DNA of 64,000 nt from Dehalobacter sp. 12DCB1 (GCF_004343605.1 NZ_POSF01000014.1:332596-396595); one strand, 5' to 3'; positions 29,183-38,600 are shown, counted from the stretch's first letter. The notes: generated by a model from the letters alone, not told the origin. Numbers and translations: made by a program.

Positions 29183-30328
29183 TTGAAAAAGGGCAGCTAT
29201 TATGACTGGGCCCGCCAGAAAGGAATATCCCGGCGGGACTTTTTAAGGTTCTGTGCCATGACTGCAGCAATGCTGGGACTCGATGCAACCGCTGTCCCCA
29301 GAATTGTGGAAGCTTTGGAAAACAAGTCACGCCCACCTGTCATTTATCTAAATCTGCAGGAATGCACCTGCTGCGGCGAGTCTTTCATCCGGTCCGCCCA
29401 TCCTTTGTTTTCGGACCTGATCTTCAATATGATTTCCCTTGATTATATGGAGACGCTGCAGGCCGCAGCCGGAACACAGGCAGAGTCTGTCCGTCTGAAA
29501 ACAATGCAGGAACATTACGGGGAATATATTCTGGTAGTCGAAGGCAGTGCCACACTGGCAGAGGGCGGCATTTACTGTACCATCGGCGGAATGACTGCCA
29601 ACGAGCTTCTGAAGGAATGTGCCGATGGAGCAGCTGCCGTGATAGCGTATGGCTCCTGTGCGACTAACGCCTGTGTCCAGGGGGCACACCCCAATCCAAC
29701 ACAGGCTGTACCGATTCGGAGAATTGTCAAGAACAAGCCAGTCATTGACGTTCCCGGATGTCCGCCCATTGCTGAAGTCATCACCGGTACAATCGTTCAT
29801 TACCTGACATTTGGGAAAATCCCGGAATTAACGAGCCTGGGCCGTCCTAAAGCCTTTTACTCCAAACGTGTCCATGACGGCTGCACCCGCCGGGCCTTCT
29901 TTGATGCCGGCCAGTTTGTTGAGCGCTTCGATGACGAAGGTGCCAGAAAAGGCTGGTGCCTGTATAAAGTTGGCTGCAAAGGCCCAGTCGCCTATAATGC
30001 CTGCGCCGTAACGGAATGGAATGACGGAGTCAGCTTTCCTGTTAAATCGGGACACCCTTGTATGGCCTGTTCCGAGAATAATTGGTATGATTCCAGCACG
30101 CCTTTTTATGCTCACCTGGCTGAGATCCCCAATCAGGCCATCGGCGGCAACCCTGACCATATCGGTCTTGCCGCTTTAGGTGTGGCCGGTCTGGGTGTTG
30201 TTGCCCATGGGGGAATTACGGCCGCTGCCAAAGGGCGTGGGAAAAAGAACCACCCGAACAGAAGTACGGATACTGAACAAAGAAGACAAGTAACTAAGAA
30301 GACTAAGACGAATGATAAAGAAGACTAA
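29183..30328 (+). CDS. [NiFe] hydrogenase small subunit with Tat signal (381 aa, TTG start)
   Basis: The small subunit carries electrons from the Ni-Fe site through three Fe-S clusters. A Tat signal (SRRDFLRF, residues 18-25, then a hydrophobic stretch) exports the dimer. Cluster cysteines are visible in ECTCCGESF, GSCATNACVQG, DVPGCPP and the C-terminal CKGPVAYNACAVTEWN / GHPCMACSENNWYD. A hydrophobic tail (AALGVAGLGVVAHGGI) could anchor it in the membrane, followed by an unusual lysine-rich end. TTG 29183 has the SD GGGAGGGG. It is the first gene of a small-large-cytochrome b operon, typical of group 1 uptake hydrogenases. Confidence 0.93.
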   Translation: MKKGSYYDWARQKGISRRDFLRFCAMTAAMLGLDATAVPRIVEALENKSRPPVIYLNLQECTCCGESFIRSAHPLFSDLIFNMISLDYMETLQAAAGTQAESVRLKTMQEHYGEYILVVEGSATLAEGGIYCTIGGMTANELLKECADGAAAVIAYGSCATNACVQGAHPNPTQAVPIRRIVKNKPVIDVPGCPPIAEVITGTIVHYLTFGKIPELTSLGRPKAFYSKRVHDGCTRRAFFDAGQFVERFDDEGARKGWCLYKVGCKGPVAYNACAVTEWNDGVSFPVKSGHPCMACSENNWYDSSTPFYAHLAEIPNQAIGGNPDHIGLAALGVAGLGVVAHGGITAAAKGRGKKNHPNRSTDTEQRRQVTKKTKTNDKED

Positions 30329-30350
30329 TGCAGAAAGGTTTTGAATCTCA

Positions 30351-32048
30351 ATGACAACAAGAATTGTTGTGGATCCTGTCACCCGGATCGAAGGTCATTT
30401 ACGCATTGAAGCCATTGTTGACGGGACAAAGATCAGTGATGCTGTCAGCTCAGGAACAACATTTAGAGGAATTGAGAAGATTGTCGAAAACAGAGATCCA
30501 CGTGATGTCTGGGCATTTGTCCAACGAATTTGCGGTGTTTGCACGCACATTCATGCGATTGCTTCCGTGCGGGCAGTGGAAGATGCCTTGGATTATTCGA
30601 TCCCGAAAAATGCCAACTACATACGCAATATCATGACGCTGACCCAATTTACCCAGGATCATGTGATTCATTTTTATCATTTGCATGGTTTTGACTGGAT
30701 TGATGTCTTAAGCGCATTAAAGGCTGATCCTAAAGCAACAAGCAGTCTGGCCATGTCCATCTCCTCGTGGCCTAATTCTTCCGAGGGTTACTTCAGGGAT
30801 ATGCAAAACAAAGTTAAGAATATTGTCCAAAGCGGTCAGCTTGGTATTTTTGCCAATGCTTACTGGGGTCATCCAGCTTATCGCTTGCCTCCGGAAGCCA
30901 ATCTAATGGGAGTCGCACATTACCTGGAAGCATTAAGCTGGCAAAAGGAAATTGCCAAAGTCCATACTGTGTTCGGAGGGAAAAATCCGCACCCAAACTA
31001 TCTGGTTGGCGGGCATGCTTCGACCATCAATCTTGATGACGTTCATGTTCTGAATATGGAACGCCTGAATCTTGTAAAAACGAAGATTGATGAAGCCCAA
31101 ACGTTTGTCAACCAGGTCCTTATTCCAGATATTTTGGCCATTGCTGGCTTTTACAAAAAAGACCTTTGGGGAGGCGGAATCGGCAACTTCCTGGCCTACG
31201 GCGGCGTACCGCTCGTCGATATCCATGAACCGGATAGCTACCTTTTCCCGCGCGGAATCGTCCTCAACAGGGACTTGAGCAAAGTCTATGATCTTGATCT
31301 AAAGGATCCAAGCCATATTCAAGAATTTGTATCTCACTCGTGGTATCAATACGAGGATAAGGATGCCGGGCTTCACCCGTGGCAGGGGCAGACGGATCCA
31401 GCGTATGACGGGCCCAAACCACCTTATCACAATTTGGATGAATCAAAAAAATACAGCTGGATCAAAACACCGCGCTGGCAGGGCCATGCGATGGAAGTCG
31501 GCCCGCTGGCCCGCTCCGTGGTTGCTTATGCCAAGGGCAATAAGGAAATCAAGGAAATGGTCGATAGCTCCCTGCGGAAACTGGACCTTCCGCTCACTGC
31601 TTTGTTTTCAACGCTCGGACGAACGCTGGCCAGAGCACTGGAAGCAAAATTTTGCGCCGATCAACTCGCCGGTTTTTATGCGGATCTAATCGCTAATATT
31701 AAAGCCGGTGACACACAAACCTTCAATCCTGAAAAATGGGAACCCAGCCGCTGGCCAACAGAAGCCCAGGGTGTCGGCTGGGCTGAGGCCCCGCGGGGAG
31801 CTCTGGCTCACTGGATTAAGATCCGCGGCGGCAAGGTGGAAAGCTATCAGGCGGTTGTGCCGACAACCTGGAATGCCTCACCGCGGGATGCTACAGGACA
31901 AAAAGGTCCATATGAGGCATCTCTGCTCGACACACCAGTCGCCGCTACCGACCAGCCCCTGGAACTGCTCCGGACCATTCACTCATTTGACCCCTGTATC
32001 GCCTGCGCAGCACACCTGATAACACCACAAGGAAAACTATTATGCTAG
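30351..32048 (+). CDS. [NiFe] hydrogenase large subunit (565 aa)
   Basis: The catalytic subunit oxidises H2 at a Ni-Fe(CN)2CO centre. The N-terminal ligand motif RICGVCTHIH lies near residue 62 and the C-terminal DPCIACAAH supplies the other two cysteines. Ten residues follow the histidine (LITPQGKLLC), the extension removed by a maturation endopeptidase. It starts at ATG 30351, 22 bases after the small subunit. No hyp genes or endopeptidase gene lie nearby, so maturation must be supplied from elsewhere in the genome. Confidence 0.95.
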   Translation: MTTRIVVDPVTRIEGHLRIEAIVDGTKISDAVSSGTTFRGIEKIVENRDPRDVWAFVQRICGVCTHIHAIASVRAVEDALDYSIPKNANYIRNIMTLTQFTQDHVIHFYHLHGFDWIDVLSALKADPKATSSLAMSISSWPNSSEGYFRDMQNKVKNIVQSGQLGIFANAYWGHPAYRLPPEANLMGVAHYLEALSWQKEIAKVHTVFGGKNPHPNYLVGGHASTINLDDVHVLNMERLNLVKTKIDEAQTFVNQVLIPDILAIAGFYKKDLWGGGIGNFLAYGGVPLVDIHEPDSYLFPRGIVLNRDLSKVYDLDLKDPSHIQEFVSHSWYQYEDKDAGLHPWQGQTDPAYDGPKPPYHNLDESKKYSWIKTPRWQGHAMEVGPLARSVVAYAKGNKEIKEMVDSSLRKLDLPLTALFSTLGRTLARALEAKFCADQLAGFYADLIANIKAGDTQTFNPEKWEPSRWPTEAQGVGWAEAPRGALAHWIKIRGGKVESYQAVVPTTWNASPRDATGQKGPYEASLLDTPVAATDQPLELLRTIHSFDPCIACAAHLITPQGKLLC

Positions 32049-32125
32049 GGAAAATCTAGGGGCCACAATATCTGCGTGCCATGGTGACGCTAGAATACAT
32101 TCTAAGTGATACGGAGGGATTACGA

Positions 32126-32872
32126 TTGGCCTTATCCAAAGAAAAGAAGGGTTCCGCCCCGATGTCGCAACGCAGACCGGTATACGTCTGGCAATTTCCT
32201 GTCCGGATATTTCACTGGATCAATGCAGCCGCCGTCACCGTACTCTTTCTTACAGGTCTGTATATTGGAAATCCTGTCTTTATTACCCCCGGAGAAGCTT
32301 TCCAGCAGTTTTTAATGGGATCCGTTCGCTACTGGCATGGAATAGCCGCTTTTATCTTTACGGCCAATCTGTTATTTCGCCTCTATTGGTTCTGGGCAGG
32401 TAATGAGTATGCCAAGATACGTTTCTGGCAGAAGCCTTTTTGGCAGGACCTCAAGTCGACAATCCGCTACTATTTGTTTATGAGAGGAGAACATCAGGGA
32501 CATCTCGGGCATAATGCCCTAGCCCAGCTGTCTTATCTTCTTTTCATCTGGATCGGAAGCTTTTTCATGATTATAACGGGTTTTGCTATGCGGATAGGCA
32601 CCAATCCGGACGGTATATCCGGAAATTTGTTTTCCTGGGTCATTCCGGCTTTTCACAACGAAAATCTGGTTAGAATGAGTCATCATCTTGTCGCCTGGGG
32701 TTATGTGGTCTTTTTGTTGATTCACCTCTACCTTGTATTCAGACAGGATCTTCTGGATGATGATGGTACTACCTCATCCATGATCAATGGGTATAAATAT
32801 GAATTGCCCTCTACTGTCGGCACTGAAGAAGTCCATACCTCTGAATATGTTGTACTCCAGAAGGGGGATTAA
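32126..32872 (+). CDS. Hydrogenase-associated b-type cytochrome, HyaC/HydC-like (248 aa, TTG start)
   Basis: This membrane diheme cytochrome b links the exported hydrogenase to the quinone pool. Four hydrophobic segments and candidate heme histidines are seen: FPVRIFHWINAAAV, VRYWHGIAAFIF, and MSHHLVAWGYVVFLLIHLYLV near the end. TTG 32126 with GGAGGG 8 bases upstream is preferred; the upstream start at 32081 lacks an SD, and ATG 32162 is an alternative. It is third in the operon and 77 bases after the large subunit. Menaquinone reduction by H2 is the expected role. Confidence 0.9.
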   Translation: MALSKEKKGSAPMSQRRPVYVWQFPVRIFHWINAAAVTVLFLTGLYIGNPVFITPGEAFQQFLMGSVRYWHGIAAFIFTANLLFRLYWFWAGNEYAKIRFWQKPFWQDLKSTIRYYLFMRGEHQGHLGHNALAQLSYLLFIWIGSFFMIITGFAMRIGTNPDGISGNLFSWVIPAFHNENLVRMSHHLVAWGYVVFLLIHLYLVFRQDLLDDDGTTSSMINGYKYELPSTVGTEEVHTSEYVVLQKGD

Positions 32873-32873
32873 C

Positions 32874-33911
32874 TTGAATTTCGAGCCCAAACAGGTCTTT
32901 TATGAGCCTGAGGCCTTGAATTATCCACTTGGAAAGAAGCTTGTTGATTATTTTCGGCAAACCAAGATTCCGGTCAAAGCGACAAGCTCTCATAACAGAA
33001 TAACCGGTCTGAGCGGAGATACTGCTGCCGAAACCTATTTTGAAGCCAAAAAAACATTGGTGATCGGTGTCAAACGCGGAAAAACGTTTCAAACCTGCAA
33101 ACCCTCGGCTCATTATCAGCTGCCGCTGACCACAAGCTGTCCCGGGATGTGCGAATATTGTTATTTAGCCACGACGCTGGGTACAAGACCGTACATCCGC
33201 ATCTATGTCAATATGAATGAACTGCTTGAGAAAGCCCAAACTTTAATCCAGGAACGTTTACCCGAGATCACTTATTTCGAAGGAGCCGCAGTTTCCGACC
33301 CAATCCCGGTAGAACAATATACAGGCAGTCTGAGAAAAAGCATTGAATTTTTCGGAAGACAGCCTCAGGGCAGGTTTCGCTTTGTCACAAAATTCACTGA
33401 CGTCGATTGCCTTTTGAATTTGGAACATCACGGCCATACCAGGTTTCGTTTCAGCCTGAATTGCGAGGAAATCATCAGAAATTATGAGCATGGGACACCA
33501 TCCGCTGAAAATAGAATAAGGGCAGCCGGAAAAGTACTTCGTGCCGGCTACCCTTTAGGTTTTATTATTGCCCCGATTATCAGATTCGAGAATTGGATGG
33601 ATCAATACGAAAAGCTCTTTGCTGACCTGGCAGAGCAGTTAAAAGCCGCTTCTCCGGCAAACTTTTCTCCTGCAGCGCTTACGTTTGAATTTATTACACA
33701 TCGTTTTTCTTCCCGGGCCAAGTCCAATATTTTAAATATCTATCCGCAGACAAGCCTACCGATGGATGAAGCTTCGCGCAAATTTAAATTCGGGCAGTTC
33801 GGCTACGGCAAATATGTCTACCCACCCGTTGAAATGGAAGAAATAAAGACTTTCTTTCTGGCTTTTATGAACCGTTATTTCCCCGGAGCAAAAGCCAAAT
33901 ACTTTATTTAG
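32874..33911 (+). CDS. splB: Spore photoproduct lyase (345 aa, TTG start)
   Basis: SplB is a radical SAM enzyme that reverses the thymine dimer formed in UV-irradiated spores. The cluster motif is CPGMCEYCYLATTLGTRPY near residue 90, followed by YFEGAAVSDPIPVEQYTG and a C-terminal PVEMEEIKTFF. TTG 32874 follows GGGGG and sits 2 bases after the cytochrome b stop, so it is probably translated from the hydrogenase transcript, an odd pairing. Its presence indicates a spore former. An in-frame start at 32787 would overlap the cytochrome gene and has no SD. Confidence 0.92.
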   Translation: MNFEPKQVFYEPEALNYPLGKKLVDYFRQTKIPVKATSSHNRITGLSGDTAAETYFEAKKTLVIGVKRGKTFQTCKPSAHYQLPLTTSCPGMCEYCYLATTLGTRPYIRIYVNMNELLEKAQTLIQERLPEITYFEGAAVSDPIPVEQYTGSLRKSIEFFGRQPQGRFRFVTKFTDVDCLLNLEHHGHTRFRFSLNCEEIIRNYEHGTPSAENRIRAAGKVLRAGYPLGFIIAPIIRFENWMDQYEKLFADLAEQLKAASPANFSPAALTFEFITHRFSSRAKSNILNIYPQTSLPMDEASRKFKFGQFGYGKYVYPPVEMEEIKTFFLAFMNRYFPGAKAKYFI

Positions 33912-33944
33912 CTTTTTGGCTATAGTACCGTCCATGGCACGTCA

Positions 33945-35084
33945 TTACTCCTTGCTAGTATGCTGGTATTCGGCATACCATCTTTTAATGACTTTCTTGC
34001 TCTGCTCGCTTGGGTAATAATTTTTGTTTTCATCATCTTTGCCCACAGCGAAAACAGAAAACCCAAGATGCCAGGTCTCTTTTTCAAATACTTGCTGATA
34101 AGCCAGAAAGCAATCTGCCTGCTCTTGGTTATTGATAATGTCCGACGGCAAGGGGTTCCAGGGATGAACCGCGGCACCGCTTCTTTTTGGAAAACCCAGT
34201 TCACCAAAGAATACGGGTTTATTCCATTTGACAGACAATTGCTTTAATTCGTCGTAGATATTCTGGTTTCTGTCAAAAATCTGAGTCTTATAAATTGAAC
34301 TTACAAGGTTCTCCACGGTATTGGTTTCTTGGTCGGTCAATTCAAAATAAGCTGCTACAGAGATAAAATCCACTTTTCCAAGAACCGGATTATTTAATTT
34401 GGCAATGTAGGTATCATACGCCAAGTCCTGCCCGGTATTCCATTCAGCTGTATACCACCAGTTTGTCCGGTAAGTCACTTTGCCCTGGTATTCCGCCCTG
34501 ACAAAATCCGCAACATCGGTCCAATAACCGCATTGATCCTCGAATTGATCAAAGTTGGAACCGATACACACGGCGTAGACTTTATTCGGCTTAGCCACAT
34601 CACGGATAAGTTCGGCGAGGACGACCTGTTTCCAGTTCCAGAACCATTGATTGATATGATCCGGCTTGAGATCCGTCTCATATTTCTCACCGTTTTGAAT
34701 ATACGGATAAGGTTCCAGAATGACGTTAATTCCTTTATATTTTAAGCGTTTAATCAGCCGGACCGCTTTCTTTTCGCTTTCCGCATTGATACTCATCGTA
34801 CTGGCCGTCAACGACGGAATATCAATTTGAACAGGGACATTCAGGGTATTCAGCCCGAGACTGTCTATATCGCTTAGAGCCTGTTCAATTGTATAATCTA
34901 CAGAAAGGTTTGCGGATTTTATCTTTTCCCCCCATGGGGTAATAATCCTGTTCTTTTCGTATTGGTGGCCAATATAGACAAAATCCACCAGGACCAGTTT
35001 AATGATTAGCAACACCACAATAATGACACCTAACACAATCAGCGGGGTTTTGTTTCTTTTGAGCGTATTCAGCAAATTCTTCAA
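33945..35084 (-). CDS. Membrane-anchored glycoside hydrolase-like protein, GH113-related (379 aa, TTG start)
   Basis: One N-terminal membrane segment (LIVLGVIIVVLLIIKLVLV) anchors an extracellular TIM-barrel-like domain. The barrel resembles GH113 beta-mannanase-type proteins: GLNTLNVPVQIDIPS, GINVILEPYPYIQNG, and KPVFFGELGFPKRSG, whose glutamate matches the nucleophile position. The acid/base region, often GTE in this family, reads CIGSNFDQFED, so either the residue has shifted or activity is lost. TTG 35084 has AGGAAGG 9 bases upstream; the longer ORF from 35114 has no SD. The SGNH hydrolase gene lies 87 bases upstream on the same strand. Confidence 0.62.
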   Translation of the reverse strand: MKNLLNTLKRNKTPLIVLGVIIVVLLIIKLVLVDFVYIGHQYEKNRIITPWGEKIKSANLSVDYTIEQALSDIDSLGLNTLNVPVQIDIPSLTASTMSINAESEKKAVRLIKRLKYKGINVILEPYPYIQNGEKYETDLKPDHINQWFWNWKQVVLAELIRDVAKPNKVYAVCIGSNFDQFEDQCGYWTDVADFVRAEYQGKVTYRTNWWYTAEWNTGQDLAYDTYIAKLNNPVLGKVDFISVAAYFELTDQETNTVENLVSSIYKTQIFDRNQNIYDELKQLSVKWNKPVFFGELGFPKRSGAAVHPWNPLPSDIINNQEQADCFLAYQQVFEKETWHLGFSVFAVGKDDENKNYYPSEQSKKVIKRWYAEYQHTSKE

Positions 35085-35171
35085 TATTCTGATCCTTCCT
35101 GAGAATAGTACCAAGATAAATAGATTGATGATTAGAACCGTAAAGGGTGAAAAGCTTATACTTTCTAAATA

Positions 35172-35924
35172 CTAAGAAAGACTGTCCGCGGAAGAATCTT
35201 TGAGCAGAAAATTGTAATTCTGTCTGAGGTATTCCGTCACCTTTTGGGCAATGACCTTATGCCCGTCTTCATTCGGATGGATCCCATCAATACAAAGCAA
35301 TTGCGTAAAATCCGGTGTCTTCAGAAAAGCACCTCTTACATCGATCCATTTCGTCTTTGTTTCCTCTGCAATGTTCACAATCATGGAGTTGTAGCGTTCC
35401 TGCCACCAGTATATCTTTGTAACGCTTCCCAGCCAAATTAATATATTTTTCCCTATCTCATTACTGTTTTTGCTAATCCACTTGAAATACCGATCAGCGT
35501 CAAGCGGAGGGAGCGTCATCAACACCGGGATAATATTATTGTTTTTAAGCGAAATAATGGTATCTGTGAGCATTTTTCCGAAAACGTTAAAATCCGTTTT
35601 GGGTTCATGCTCTGCCATTGGATCACTCGCAATCTGCATCCAGTTAAAGTCACAGTCATTGCCTCCAAATTCGATCAGTACAATATCCGGACGCGTTTTG
35701 GATACATCCCGATGAAGGCGTTCAATGCCTTTTTTTATGGTGTTGCCAAATTTGGCTGCATTATAAACGATGCCCTTCAGGCTATTCTGAACCAGAGAAA
35801 CATAGTTTCTGTCCAATAACGAATATTTTCCCTGATCCTCGTTATAGATCACGCCTTTGGAAATGGAATCTCCTACAATCAGAAATGTATAATTTTCTTT
35901 CAGTTCAGGCTGATTGTTATCCAT
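35172..35924 (-). CDS. SGNH/GDSL-type hydrolase (250 aa)
   Basis: The four SGNH blocks are present: GDSISKG (nucleophile serine, residue about 20), the conserved glycine in AAKFGNTI, FGGNDCDFNW (asparagine) and CIDGIHPNEDGH (catalytic Asp and His). There is no signal peptide, so it is probably a cytoplasmic esterase or acyl hydrolase; the substrate is unknown. The start at ATG 35924 has AAAGGTG upstream. It could be co-transcribed with the barrel protein that follows. Confidence 0.88.
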   Translation of the reverse strand: MDNNQPELKENYTFLIVGDSISKGVIYNEDQGKYSLLDRNYVSLVQNSLKGIVYNAAKFGNTIKKGIERLHRDVSKTRPDIVLIEFGGNDCDFNWMQIASDPMAEHEPKTDFNVFGKMLTDTIISLKNNNIIPVLMTLPPLDADRYFKWISKNSNEIGKNILIWLGSVTKIYWWQERYNSMIVNIAEETKTKWIDVRGAFLKTPDFTQLLCIDGIHPNEDGHKVIAQKVTEYLRQNYNFLLKDSSADSLS

Positions 35925-35981
35925 CAATTCACACCTTTCACAACGACTTGCTTAAAACTTCATGGGTATTACTTCAAGATT

Positions 35982-36500
35982 TCATAAGTATTTCAAAATT
36001 GCTTTCCAATGTGTCAGCTTTTCCTCAAATTTCATCGTATTGGCCGGACTGGTCGAGGGCAATAGCAGATAGGCAATGGAAGCAGACTCCAGACGGATTT
36101 TCCTCTTATATATATTAAAGCCCTTTGCTCCGTTAAATGCAAGTAATTCCAGATTTGGGTACTGAATAAATAAATTTTGAAAATCATTGACCTGTTCATT
36201 GACGATATTGCTATCGAGGCTGCCTTCTCTGGAGCAGTTACGAATGACATCCCAGAGGGCAATTTTTCTGTCTAAAAGAAATTGTTTCCTGCTATCATAA
36301 TCATCCATGGCATCCGCGGCATTAGACCATCCACGGGCATCGTCAAAAAGCGCATACATAATCCGCCAAAAGTGATTGTAAGGATGTGCATAATATTTCT
36401 GCTCCCTCAACGATTGCACTCCCGGCATCGAGCCGAGGATCAATACCCGGGACTCCTGATTGATGATCGGTTCAAATGAATAGATAATTTCCATTTCCAT
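35982..36500 (-). CDS. DNA-deoxyinosine glycosylase / MUG-like uracil-DNA glycosylase (172 aa)
   Basis: This uracil-DNA-glycosylase superfamily protein has the family N-terminal motif LILGSMPGVQSL and the helical block YYAHPYNHFWRIM, typical of the DNA-deoxyinosine glycosylase group, plus the late LLLPSTSPAN loop that contacts DNA. It would start base excision repair of deaminated purines or uracil. The ATG at 36500 is next to the TGA of the upstream pentapeptide gene, so the two are translationally coupled. Confidence 0.87.
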   Translation of the reverse strand: MEMEIIYSFEPIINQESRVLILGSMPGVQSLREQKYYAHPYNHFWRIMYALFDDARGWSNAADAMDDYDSRKQFLLDRKIALWDVIRNCSREGSLDSNIVNEQVNDFQNLFIQYPNLELLAFNGAKGFNIYKRKIRLESASIAYLLLPSTSPANTMKFEEKLTHWKAILKYL

Positions 36501-36501
36501 A

Positions 36502-37398
36502 TCAGTCCATACTCCATTGTCTTGGATAAAAAAGTGATGGCGGCAGCTTGGTACGCTTGTCTCCCTTCGCTGTATTCAGCTGGGCCTGAGTCAGGAAAAA
36601 ACTTTGGCTTAAATCAGTACCGCTAAGATCGGCATCACGCAAATCCGCCCCGATCAAATCAGCTCCGCCCAGATCGCTCCCGCTGAGGTCTGCGGCAATC
36701 AGACAGGCTCCTCTAAGGTTAGCCCCTCTGAGGTCTGTTTCCCGGAGATCTGCAGCAATCAGACTATTCCTGCGCTTAAACGTCTTCCGAATCCCAGCCT
36801 GAATATTCCGTTCCTGACAAACAAAAGCACGGACCAGTTCACTTGTTTGAAGCAGCAGGGTATTTACTTCGGTACGATATAAGGGTACATCCATTTTCAG
36901 AAGCTCGCCTGGGCTGAGCAGTGTCAGCCGTTCCGTCTCTTCCCGCAGGGTACGAAGCGCCTCATGAATTGAATGAGCCGGCCGTAATGTCTCTGCTTCT
37001 GTCAAATACCAGAGCATCTCCTGAAGCTGGCGAATGACAAGGAAAACTTCAAACATTTGCTCCCGGAATTCCGGTGATCGCCGCCAGTCTCTGCCGCCGT
37101 AACTGAGCTTGGATACTTTTGGCCCTGCGCCAAAACAGTCAAATGCTATGCAGCCTTTCAGACCCAGTCCCTGAAGATCTTGATAGATACTGCAGCGAAA
37201 ATTTTCCTGCAGGTTCCGACAGGGTTGACCAGCCTCTTTATCGTTTGGGAAGCCTTCCGAAGCTGAAAAATACAGCGCGGTGCAGCACAACCCGAAGCAG
37301 TTCTCGCAGTCAGTTCCCAGACTGCGCCTCTGCTCAGCAAAAATGTCTATTGGTTCACGAATTCCAGACAATATTTGATCCTCCAAAACAAAGAACAT
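36502..37398 (-). CDS. Pentapeptide-repeat protein with Cys-rich N-terminus (298 aa)
   Basis: Residues 30-110 contain a cluster of cysteines (DCENCFGLCCTALYF, CRNLQENFRCSIY, LKGCIAFDCFGAG) resembling a YkgJ-like zinc/Fe-S domain. A helical middle follows, and residues about 210-275 are pentapeptide repeats of the A(D/N)LXX type (ADLRETDLRGANLRGACLIA). The combination suggests a metal- or redox-responsive scaffold; some pentapeptide proteins protect gyrase, but I see no direct sign of that here. It starts at ATG 37398 and is coupled to the DNA glycosylase gene. Confidence 0.82.
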   Translation of the reverse strand: MFFVLEDQILSGIREPIDIFAEQRRSLGTDCENCFGLCCTALYFSASEGFPNDKEAGQPCRNLQENFRCSIYQDLQGLGLKGCIAFDCFGAGPKVSKLSYGGRDWRRSPEFREQMFEVFLVIRQLQEMLWYLTEAETLRPAHSIHEALRTLREETERLTLLSPGELLKMDVPLYRTEVNTLLLQTSELVRAFVCQERNIQAGIRKTFKRRNSLIAADLRETDLRGANLRGACLIAADLSGSDLGGADLIGADLRDADLSGTDLSQSFFLTQAQLNTAKGDKRTKLPPSLFYPRQWSMD

Positions 37399-37435
37399 TT
37401 GATTTATCCCCAGAAATGATGCTTGAATAGTCTGT

Positions 37436-38014
37436 TTAATCCTTTTTAGCCTTTCTAAGAACCAGTTGAATATTCAGACTATCGGCTTCCGCTTTTAGCA
37501 AGCGGACAGCTTCTTCAGCACTGCCCTTACAGTTGATCCGATCCATATGATGGATCTTATCCATCATATTATTCAGGACGGCAAGCGGCAGCAGGTTCAC
37601 CGCCAGACAATAAAATCCCTTTGATTTGCCGTCATTGTAATCCGCGATTAGTTCCCCTAAAATTTTGTGTTTTTCCGTCAGTTCTTCAAGATAATTTTGA
37701 AGATCCATTTTAGCCTTGGCTTGATCCTGCAATACATTTTGATAGGATATAAAAGAATCGGCCTCGCTTGGAGCCTGATACCTCTCACATGGATAGACAC
37801 TGCATTCAAAACAGTATTCAACATTTTGATGCTTTTTATTACAGGTAATTACGGCACAGGAAGGATGCTTCAAAAAAAAGTCCGGGCCCCCGCAGCCGGG
37901 GCACTTTGAAGAACCTTCCGTATGAAAACGCGGACAAAGACAGCAATTTAATCCGCATAATGAAAAGTCGGCGCATTTCCGCCTGTATTCTTTACTTACC
38001 ATTGATTTGACCAT
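37436..38014 (-). CDS. DUF3795 Cys-rich protein (192 aa)
   Basis: The N-terminal 80 residues carry eleven cysteines in spaced groups (CGLNCCLCPRF, CPGCGGPDFF, CAVITCNKK, YCFECSVYPCERY), the DUF3795 pattern and a likely zinc or Fe-S site. The C-terminus is helical. ATG 38014 is 9 bases after GGGAG; ATG 38023 overlaps the SD too closely. It lies 37 bases from the next gene, on the same strand as its neighbours. Its function is unknown. Confidence 0.78.
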   Translation of the reverse strand: MVKSMVSKEYRRKCADFSLCGLNCCLCPRFHTEGSSKCPGCGGPDFFLKHPSCAVITCNKKHQNVEYCFECSVYPCERYQAPSEADSFISYQNVLQDQAKAKMDLQNYLEELTEKHKILGELIADYNDGKSKGFYCLAVNLLPLAVLNNMMDKIHHMDRINCKGSAEEAVRLLKAEADSLNIQLVLRKAKKD

Positions 38015-38050
38015 CACATGCATCTCCCGGCAATAATCATTTGATAAAGA

Positions 38051-38425
38051 TCAGATTTCAACCCCTGCAGAACAGTTCTCTGCAACTCTGTACTTCACGA
38101 TCTTGCTTATTAACGCATACGGCATAGGCTTATTTAACGGGAATTGTACCGACCCTTTGGCTCCCTTATAACCGGCCAGTTCCTGTTTAAAGGCTTCAAT
38201 CCCGCTTGGTGTCGGATAAAATCCAATGTGGTTCTTGAATGCTGCGAAATGAACGAGATTACCGTTCAGTACAAACGTAGGCATCCGATAGCTAATCTTT
38301 TCCACTGCGTCCGGTGCTGCTTCTCTTATCACATTTCTAATTGCTCTTAATATTTCCTGTATCTCATCAGGAAACTGCAAAATATACCCATCAACTGATT
38401 CATGAACCACTTTATCCGTTCCCAT
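38051..38425 (-). CDS. DUF1801-domain protein, YdhG-like (124 aa)
   Basis: This small protein of the DUF1801 family (B. subtilis YdhG/Fra-like) has the conserved block EKISYRMPTFVLNGNLVHFAAFKNHIGFYPTP and ends with KGSVQFPLNKPMPYALISKIVKYR. Family members have been suggested as iron chaperones, but evidence is thin. It starts at ATG 38425 with AAAGGAG. It is divergent from the riboswitch-controlled HD-GYP gene. Confidence 0.88.
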   Translation of the reverse strand: MGTDKVVHESVDGYILQFPDEIQEILRAIRNVIREAAPDAVEKISYRMPTFVLNGNLVHFAAFKNHIGFYPTPSGIEAFKQELAGYKGAKGSVQFPLNKPMPYALISKIVKYRVAENCSAGVEI

Positions 38426-38600
38426 TTTTAGTTTCTCCTTTAACTATTTTCAGAATGTTATCCGCACGTATATAAATATCATTAATGAGTTATATGAATT
38501 TAAGCAGATTCCTCTGCTAAATTAAGAGACATTGATCATTTGGCACCAAAATAAAGAATAATTTTCCAAATAACCCCTGTAGAACCTGAAAGCAATGTGC

